This document shows, in pieces, positions 40,494 to 45,624 of a stretch of 45,624 nt of DNA. Position 1 is the first letter of the stretch. Each line of letters begins with the position of its first letter. Made by a program: the position numbers and the translations under genes. Below the pieces are notes generated by a model. The model was not told the origin of the DNA and did not search any database. It saw only the letters and a program-made list of their open reading frames with translations. Location of the stretch: positions 1 to 45,624 of the forward strand of contig JAFUGG010000051.1 of the NCBI GenBank assembly GCA_017469525.1. Direction: 5' to 3'. Source of the DNA: Bacteroidaceae bacterium. GTDB lineage: Bacteria > Bacteroidota > Bacteroidia > Bacteroidales > Bacteroidaceae.

Positions 40494-42002
40494 TTGAATA
40501 TAACCAACTTCATACGCCCCATCTTCACGCCTCGCCTCCGCAAGCTCGACCTCTATCAGACCGAGGCAGAGGCTCTGCAGAGAGGAGTTCTCAAGCGTCT
40601 GCTCAGCAAGGCAGCCGAGACGGAGTGGGGCAGGGCACACGGCTACAGGAAGGACCTCAGCTATGAGGACTTCGCACGCCAGACGCCTCTCAACACTTAC
40701 GAAGAGTTGAAAGGCTACATCGACCGCATGCGCCATGGCGAGCAAGACGTCCTCTGGCCCGGCAGGGTGAGATGGTACGCCAAGTCAAGCGGCACTACGA
40801 ACGACAAGAGCAAGTTCATCCCGGTCAGCAAAGACGGTCTGCACGACACACACTATGCCGGCGGCACCGATGCTGTGGTTTGGTACTTGCGCAACAACCC
40901 GCAGAGCCGCATCTTCGACGGCAAGGCTCTCATCCTCGGAGGCAGTCATGCTCCGAACTACAACCTGCCTGGCAGCCTTGTGGGAGACCTTAGCGCCATC
41001 CTCATCGAGAACATCAACCCGCTGGTCAACCTCGTGCGCGTCCCCAAGAAGACGACGGCACTGCTCAGCGACTTCGAGATAAAACGCGACCGCATTGCCC
41101 GCGAAGCCATGAAGAAGAACGTCACCAACCTGAGCGGCGTGCCGTCATGGATGCTCTCCGTGTTGAACCGCGTCATGGAACTCAGTGGAAAGCAATTCCT
41201 AAACGAGGTATGGCCCAACCTGGAAGTATTCTTTCACGGCGGCGTCGCCTTTACGCCTTATCGCGGCCAGTACCAACGCCTCATCACATCGCCCACGATG
41301 CACTACATGGAGACTTACAACGCCTCCGAAGGCTTTTTCGGCTTGCAGGACGACCCGACGGACGTGGCAATGAGCCTCATGATAGACTACGGCGTGTTCT
41401 TTGAATTTATCCCGATGGACGAGTTCGACAAGGCAGAGCCTACGGTCGTGCCGCTCTGGGGAGTGGAGACAGGACGCAACTATGCGATGGTCATCACCAC
41501 GTCCAGCGGCTTGTGGCGCTACATCATAGGCGACATGATTCGCTTCACCAGCCGTAATCCCTACAAGTTCATCATCACGGGGCGCACGAAGTCCTTCATT
41601 AACGCATTCGGCGAGGAGCTTATCGTCGACAATGCAGAGAAAGGACTGGCTGAAGCATGCCGCCAGACAGGAGCCGAAGTGCTGGAGTACACGGCTGCGC
41701 CAGTCTTTATGGATGCCGAAGGAAAGTGCCGTCACCAGTGGGTTGTGGAGTTCAGCCGTGAGCCAGACAGCTTAGAAGACTTCGCACGCGTCCTCGACGA
41801 GAGCCTCCAACAGATTAACTCCGACTACGAGGCCAAGCGCTACAAGGACATCACGCTCCAGAGGCTCGAACTCATCAAGGCCCGCCCGGGTGTCTTCAAC
41901 GACTGGCTGAAGCAGAAAGGCAAGCTCGGCGGTCAGCACAAAGTGCCTCGCCTCTGCAACAACCGCGACATCATCGAGCAGGTCATTGCGTTAAACGAGT
42001 GA
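40494..42002 (+). CDS. GH3 auxin-responsive-promoter family protein (acyl-acid-amide synthetase-like)
   Basis: 502 residues. The start codon is a TTG at 40494 giving MNITNFIRPIF, which fits the family N-terminus. The adenylate-forming P-loop-like motif SSGTTNDKSKFIPVS lies near residue 98. YNASEGFFG and TSSGLWRYIIGD are the other GH3 signatures, and the C-terminal domain (about 370-500) contains GRTKSFINAFGEEL. Plant GH3 enzymes join amino acids to acyl acids such as auxin. The bacterial substrate is unknown. It lies 37 bp after rnc, probably in the same transcript. Confidence 0.9.
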   Translation: MNITNFIRPIFTPRLRKLDLYQTEAEALQRGVLKRLLSKAAETEWGRAHGYRKDLSYEDFARQTPLNTYEELKGYIDRMRHGEQDVLWPGRVRWYAKSSGTTNDKSKFIPVSKDGLHDTHYAGGTDAVVWYLRNNPQSRIFDGKALILGGSHAPNYNLPGSLVGDLSAILIENINPLVNLVRVPKKTTALLSDFEIKRDRIAREAMKKNVTNLSGVPSWMLSVLNRVMELSGKQFLNEVWPNLEVFFHGGVAFTPYRGQYQRLITSPTMHYMETYNASEGFFGLQDDPTDVAMSLMIDYGVFFEFIPMDEFDKAEPTVVPLWGVETGRNYAMVITTSSGLWRYIIGDMIRFTSRNPYKFIITGRTKSFINAFGEELIVDNAEKGLAEACRQTGAEVLEYTAAPVFMDAEGKCRHQWVVEFSREPDSLEDFARVLDESLQQINSDYEAKRYKDITLQRLELIKARPGVFNDWLKQKGKLGGQHKVPRLCNNRDIIEQVIALNE

Positions 42003-42030
42003 GTCCATAGTCCATAGTTCATAGTTCAAG

Positions 42031-43977
42031 GTGAAGACGAAACACATACTTGCAGGTTCAGTGTTGCTCCTTCTTGCAGCTTGTGCAAGCATAGGCAGCC
42101 CCGATGGCGGCATCTTCGATGAGATACCGCCTAAGGTTGTCGCTACCTATCCTGCCGAACGCTCTACAGGCAACAATGTCCGCAAGATGCAGATTCGCTT
42201 CAACGAGTACATTAAGCTGGAGAATGCCAATGAGAAAGTCATCGTCTCGCCTCCTCAGATTGAACCTGCCAACATACGTGCCGACGGCAAAAGCGTGAAG
42301 ATCACGCTTTATGATACGCTGCAGGCAAATACAACCTATACAATCGACTTCAGCGATGCCATCGTCGACAATAACGAGGGCAATCCTATGGGTTATTACA
42401 CCTATAGCTTCAGCACGGGTGAAGAGATAGACACGATGGAAGTGGCCGGTGCAGTGCTCAATGCAGCCGATATGGAACCTGTGAAAGGAATGCTGGTAGG
42501 TCTCTACTCGCTCGATTCGCTTTATAATGACTCTATTCTCAGGAATAAACCTTTCAGCCGTGTCTCAAGGACAAATGGCTCCGGACGCTTCTGCATAAAA
42601 GGCATCAAGCCAGGTAAGTACAGGGCTTTTGCCCTCGAAGATAAGGACGGAGACTTCATCTTTTCCCAGAAGAGCGAGCGTATAGCTTTCTTGCAAGACA
42701 CCATTACGACTTCCTGCAAATGGGACGTGCGCATGGACACCATTTGGCGAGACTCAACTCATTTCGATTCCATTCGTGTCGTTCCCTACGTCCATTATTT
42801 CCCTGACAATTTGGTACTCAATGCGTTCCTCGAATCTGGCCAAGACCAGCATCTTCTCAAGATGGAACGTCCTGACCCCGATGTCCTCAAGCTCTTCTTT
42901 ACAGCTCCTGCCGATACGTTGCCTACTATCAAGGGCATCAACTTCGACGAGAAGTGTCTTGTGGCAGACGCTTCCCTCCATAACGATACCATTACCTATT
43001 GGATTACCGATACGGCTTTCACGCATCGGGAGGATACGATGAGGTTCGAACTGACATTCCTCGAGACCGACACCTTGGGCGTCCTACGGCCATCTACCGA
43101 ATTGAAGGAAGTGGCGCCGAAGGTGACTTGGGACAAGATTCTGAAGGAGAAGCAGAAGAAGGTTCACGAATGGCAGAAGCAAAGGGAAAAGCGTCAGAAG
43201 AGGTCTAAGGAGCCTTTGCCTCCTGAAGACCCTCCTTATGACCAGTCGTTCCTGGAAATCTCAGTAAAGCCCTCAGGCAATCTTGAGCCTAATCAGAACG
43301 TGCATTATATTGCAAAGCAACCTATAGCACGAGTCGATACGACGCGTATGCATTTATACATAAAGCAGGATTCCTTCTGGATTCCTGAGCCTTTCCTTTT
43401 TCTGCCCGATCGCGATATAAAGTCCTACACGCTCTATGCCGAATGGGAGCAGAAGCGTCAGTACCGGTTCTCTATTGACAGCGCTGCTGTTGTCGGTGTG
43501 ATGGGCGACCCGTGCAAGGCCATTAAGAATGATTTTACAATAAGGAGCGAAGACGAGTTCGGTTCGCTCTTCGTGCATGTCATCTTGCCTGACACAGCTC
43601 AAGTCATTGTTCAGCTGATGAACAAGAGTGACAAGTGTGTGGCAAGCCTGCCAGCTCAGAAAAACGGAAGAGCCGACTTCTTCTTCCTGAAACCTGCTGA
43701 ATATTATCTGCGATGCTTTGTCGACACCGACGGAAACGGCGAGTGGAGCACAGGCGAATACAATCAAGGCCTGCAGCCCGAGCAAGTGTTCTATTTCCCG
43801 AAGCCCATTCATGTGAAGGCGAAGTGGGATATAGAACAGGACTGGGCACCGCTCGAGATATCCAGGAGATTGCAGAAGCCTGCTGAGATTACCAAGCAAA
43901 AGCCCGACAAGCAGAAGAGCGTGAAGGAGCGTAATAAGGAGCGAGAACAGAAGAAACAGCAGGAGAAACGGAAATGA
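42031..43977 (+). CDS. Ig-like (Big_5/SbsA-type) domain lipoprotein
   Basis: 648 residues from a GTG start at 42031. The lipoprotein signal is LLLLAAC (Cys18). Residues about 30-130 form an SbsA/Big_5 Ig-like domain (PPKVVATYPAERSTGNNV, IRFNEYI, YTIDFSDAIVDNNEGNP). A carboxypeptidase-regulatory-like beta-sandwich (about 140-225) follows. The far C-terminus is a Lys/Glu/Gln-rich tail (about 610-648). Proteins of this layout are common near fabF/rnc in Bacteroidales with no established function; an outer-membrane structural role is likely. The downstream gene overlaps it by ATGA. Confidence 0.85.
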   Translation: MKTKHILAGSVLLLLAACASIGSPDGGIFDEIPPKVVATYPAERSTGNNVRKMQIRFNEYIKLENANEKVIVSPPQIEPANIRADGKSVKITLYDTLQANTTYTIDFSDAIVDNNEGNPMGYYTYSFSTGEEIDTMEVAGAVLNAADMEPVKGMLVGLYSLDSLYNDSILRNKPFSRVSRTNGSGRFCIKGIKPGKYRAFALEDKDGDFIFSQKSERIAFLQDTITTSCKWDVRMDTIWRDSTHFDSIRVVPYVHYFPDNLVLNAFLESGQDQHLLKMERPDPDVLKLFFTAPADTLPTIKGINFDEKCLVADASLHNDTITYWITDTAFTHREDTMRFELTFLETDTLGVLRPSTELKEVAPKVTWDKILKEKQKKVHEWQKQREKRQKRSKEPLPPEDPPYDQSFLEISVKPSGNLEPNQNVHYIAKQPIARVDTTRMHLYIKQDSFWIPEPFLFLPDRDIKSYTLYAEWEQKRQYRFSIDSAAVVGVMGDPCKAIKNDFTIRSEDEFGSLFVHVILPDTAQVIVQLMNKSDKCVASLPAQKNGRADFFFLKPAEYYLRCFVDTDGNGEWSTGEYNQGLQPEQVFYFPKPIHVKAKWDIEQDWAPLEISRRLQKPAEITKQKPDKQKSVKERNKEREQKKQQEKRK

Positions 43978-44768
43978 ACCTCACACGTTATATCGTCATC
44001 TGCCTTGCGGCCATAGCTATTTCCGCAAGGTCCATCGCCCAGTGTACGGCAGAGAATACAGCTTTCAAGGCAGGCGAGGAGCTTACCTACGACCTCTTCT
44101 TCAACTGGAAGTTCGTGTGGGTCAATGCCGGTTCGGCTTCTATGAATATCTCTCAGACCACTTGGGAAGGCAAGCCTGCCTATAAGGCTCACCTTATCAC
44201 ACGCACCAGCCCGCGCCTCGACCGCTTCTTCCTGATGCGTGACACCATTCAGAGCATTGTCACGGAGGATTTGACGCCCCGCTATTTCAAGAAGGGAGCC
44301 AACGAAGGCGGCCGTTATTATGTGGACGAGGTCTGGTATTCCTATCCTGGCGGAAAGCCCCACCTGCGCCAGCGCTACGTGGGGCGTGACGGTGTGACGA
44401 CCGAGAAGACGTATGACAGTCCCAAGTGCCTCTACGACATGCTGAGCCTTCTGCTTCGCGCCCGCTCTTTCAAGGCGGACAACTTCCACAAGGGCGACAA
44501 GTTGCGCCTACCTCTGGCCGACGGACACAAGGTGGAGGACATAACGCTCGTCTATCGTGGCCGCGAGGACTTCAGGATTAAGAGCACCGACACCGACTAC
44601 CATTGTCTGGTCTTCTCTTTCGTGGAGTATCCCAAGGGAAAGGAGAAGGAAATCATCACATTCTACATCACCGACGACGACAACCACATCCCGGTCCGGC
44701 TAGACCTCTTCCTACGCTTCGGTGTGGCTAAGGCCTATCTCAATAAGAGCAAAGGATTGAGGCATTAG
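43974..44768 (+). CDS. DUF3108 exported protein
   Basis: 264 residues with a signal peptide (about 1-22, ISARSIAQ). The DUF3108 hallmarks are present: FKAGEELTYDLFFNWKFVWVNAG at the start, RTSPRLDRFFLMRDTIQS, then KCLYDMLSLLLRARSF and ITDDDNHIPVRLDLFLRFG. It is a periplasmic beta-rich protein of unknown function, coupled to the Ig-like lipoprotein by a 4-bp overlap. Its stop overlaps that of the convergent UpxY-like gene. Confidence 0.9.
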   Translation: MNLTRYIVICLAAIAISARSIAQCTAENTAFKAGEELTYDLFFNWKFVWVNAGSASMNISQTTWEGKPAYKAHLITRTSPRLDRFFLMRDTIQSIVTEDLTPRYFKKGANEGGRYYVDEVWYSYPGGKPHLRQRYVGRDGVTTEKTYDSPKCLYDMLSLLLRARSFKADNFHKGDKLRLPLADGHKVEDITLVYRGREDFRIKSTDTDYHCLVFSFVEYPKGKEKEIITFYITDDDNHIPVRLDLFLRFGVAKAYLNKSKGLRH

Positions 44769-45283
44769 TTCACGGGCGTCACGTCTTCCGCCCTGACCTC
44801 TACGGTGGCTGCGCAAGCTCCAGGAATCGTGACGATGAGGCGCTTGGCACGATGGCCTTCTATGCGCTGGAAGTATCCCCGAATGCCACTGAGCGGGCCG
44901 CTCACCACCATCACTTCTTGCCCAGGCTTGAACTGAACCAGCTCAGCCGGCACTATTTCCACGAAGCCGGGACTTGTCAGGCAGACCTTCATGAAGTCGT
45001 CCATCTGTCTGTCCGGAACGATGATTTTCTCCATCTTCCCGTTCATCTGTCGCATCATGTACTGAAGTTCGGGTCGCGACTTCTTCAGCATCTGCATTCT
45101 TTCCTCGGTTGCATGGATGAAGATGAGGTTGTGGATGGCCGGCTCCAGCGTGTTTTTCAGGCGGATGCCTTTCTGCATGATGCGCCGCATAGGTACAAAT
45201 GCGGGCACTCCCAGACTGTCCATCTCAGCCTTGACCTTCATCTCGCGCCGGTAGGTGACGCGCATTGCGAACCAGTTATCCAT
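44765..45283 (-). CDS. UpxY-like NusG paralogue (transcription antiterminator)
   Basis: 172 residues. The NusG N-terminal domain is recognisable (WFAMRVTYRREMKVKAEMDSLG, then IHNLIFIHAT), followed by a KOW-type C-terminal domain (PGQEVMVVSGPLSGIRGYFQRI). UpxY proteins normally head capsular-polysaccharide operons and prevent their premature termination. Here the gene points into a convergent neighbour and no glycan-synthesis genes follow, so it looks like an orphan or a trans-acting regulator. Its start codon lies inside an inverted repeat. Confidence 0.85.
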   Translation of the reverse strand: MDNWFAMRVTYRREMKVKAEMDSLGVPAFVPMRRIMQKGIRLKNTLEPAIHNLIFIHATEERMQMLKKSRPELQYMMRQMNGKMEKIIVPDRQMDDFMKVCLTSPGFVEIVPAELVQFKPGQEVMVVSGPLSGIRGYFQRIEGHRAKRLIVTIPGACAATVEVRAEDVTPVN

Positions 45284-45364
45284 TGAACATTAAACATTGA
45301 CCATTGACCATTATATGGCATCAGACAAGATAAATGTTCAATGCTCAATGGTCAATGGTCAATG
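45281..45364. repeat. Inverted CATTGACC / GGTCAATG repeats overlapping the UpxY start codon
   Basis: Two arms of about 32 nt (45281-45312 and 45333-45364), built from CATTGACC and CATTGAAC units, are imperfect inverted copies around a 20-nt loop. The UpxY ATG (45283-45281) is the last triplet of the first arm, so the mRNA could pair across its own start. Confidence 0.8.
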
Positions 45365-45372
45365 AAAACTTG

Positions 45373-45445
45373 TCGGAAAGAGGAGACTCGAACTCCCGAC
45401 CCCCACGTCCCGAACGTGGTACGCTACCAACTGCGCTACTTTCCG
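45373..45445 (-). tRNA. tRNA-Pro (anticodon CGG)
   Basis: Minus strand. The acceptor stem CGGAAAG pairs with CTTTCCG, discriminator A. The D arm contains AGTTGGTA. The anticodon stem-loop is CCACG-TTCGGGA-CGTGG, with anticodon CGG. The T arm is GGGAG-TTCGAGT-CTCCT. CCA is not encoded. All stems close. Confidence 0.95.
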
Positions 45446-45465
45446 AATGGTCTAAAAAACCGCTG

Positions 45466-45496
45466 CAAAGGTACGAAATAAAGTTGAAAGTAGAAA
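45466..45496 (-). promoter_or_regulatory. tRNA-Pro promoter
   Basis: TACCTTTG (45473-45466, minus) lies about 20 nt before the tRNA 5' end. TTTC lies 19 bp upstream, as in the HU promoter. Confidence 0.6.
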
Positions 45497-45544
45497 GTTG
45501 AAAATTAAAAAATACGTGCTTTCCTTCATTTTTTCTTATATTTA

Positions 45545-45576
45545 CTTGCAAGGTTCAGAAAAAAGATATACCTTTG
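45545..45576 (+). promoter_or_regulatory. Promoter of the right-edge tRNA
   Basis: CTTG (45545-45548), a 20-bp spacer and TACCTTTG (45569-45576) precede the tRNA start at 45595. Confidence 0.6.
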
Positions 45577-45594
45577 CACTCGCAAAATCGCAAT

Positions 45595-45624
45595 GGTGTC
45601 ATAGCTCAGTTGGTAGAGCAAAGG
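45595..45624 (+). tRNA. Partial tRNA, probably tRNA-Phe, cut by the window edge
   Basis: GGTGTCA is followed by TA-GCTC-AGTTGGTA-GAGC, a complete D arm, and AAAGG, the start of the anticodon stem. The sequence matches Bacteroidales tRNA-Phe(GAA) as I recall it, but the anticodon lies outside the window. Confidence 0.75.

Overview
This window looks like a chromosomal segment of a Bacteroidales organism, most like the Prevotella/Segatella group. That rests on promoters of the TTTG / TAnnTTTG type, no clear Shine-Dalgarno sites, secreted proteins ending in the short YdlxGrrl...GI.I..GKKVL tail, a VirE/HU/P5/'smalltalk' cassette, a UpxY-type NusG paralogue, and many short repeats (AAGTTGA, AATTATGAATT, GGAGTTAAA and G-rich palindromes). 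No species call is made.

Left third (1-13250): a secreted carbohydrate-degradation locus. A divergent AraC-family regulator (12384-13250, +) faces a minus-strand operon of a GH78 alpha-L-rhamnosidase, a GH106-like glycosidase lipoprotein, a multi-domain LamG/beta-helix protein and a 49-residue peptide. The three large proteins share one LamG-like module and one C-terminal tail. A bidirectional terminator separates them from a discoidin-like secreted protein that runs off the left edge.

Middle (13289-23770): an accessory cassette bounded by terminators of similar design. Its left arm (minus) carries a VirE/BT4734-type protein and three small unknown genes. Its right arm (plus) carries an HU-like protein, a P5-like peptidoglycan hydrolase, a 30-residue 'smalltalk' peptide and a two-helix membrane protein. 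Between them is a defence island: an unknown 425-residue protein and a type II restriction-modification operon (70-residue ORF, PD-(D/E)XK nuclease, m5C methyltransferase). That operon lies exactly between the N- and C-terminal remnants of an Eco57I-type (type IIG) gene, so one restriction system seems to have replaced another. A nested palindrome of about 190 bp between two copies of a terminator closes the cassette.

Right part (23843-45624): mostly core genes. A HerA-like (DUF853) ATPase, a DUF1349 lipoprotein and an exported nitroreductase fused to a TonB C-terminal domain run on the plus strand. A minus-strand run reads ribE - alpha-amylase - tandem esterase - folA - thyA behind a good promoter, and priA - DUF4838 glycosidase behind another. 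On the plus strand follow acpP-fabF-rnc, a GH3-family acyl-acid-amide synthetase, an Ig-like lipoprotein and a DUF3108 protein. The window ends with an apparently orphan UpxY-like antiterminator, tRNA-Pro(CGG) and the start of a second tRNA, probably tRNA-Phe.

The most unusual theme is short intergenic-type repeats found inside reading frames as in-frame linkers or loops. G-rich palindromes sit in riboflavin synthase, the P5-like protein and the GH106-like enzyme; A/T-rich repeats sit in three other large proteins.
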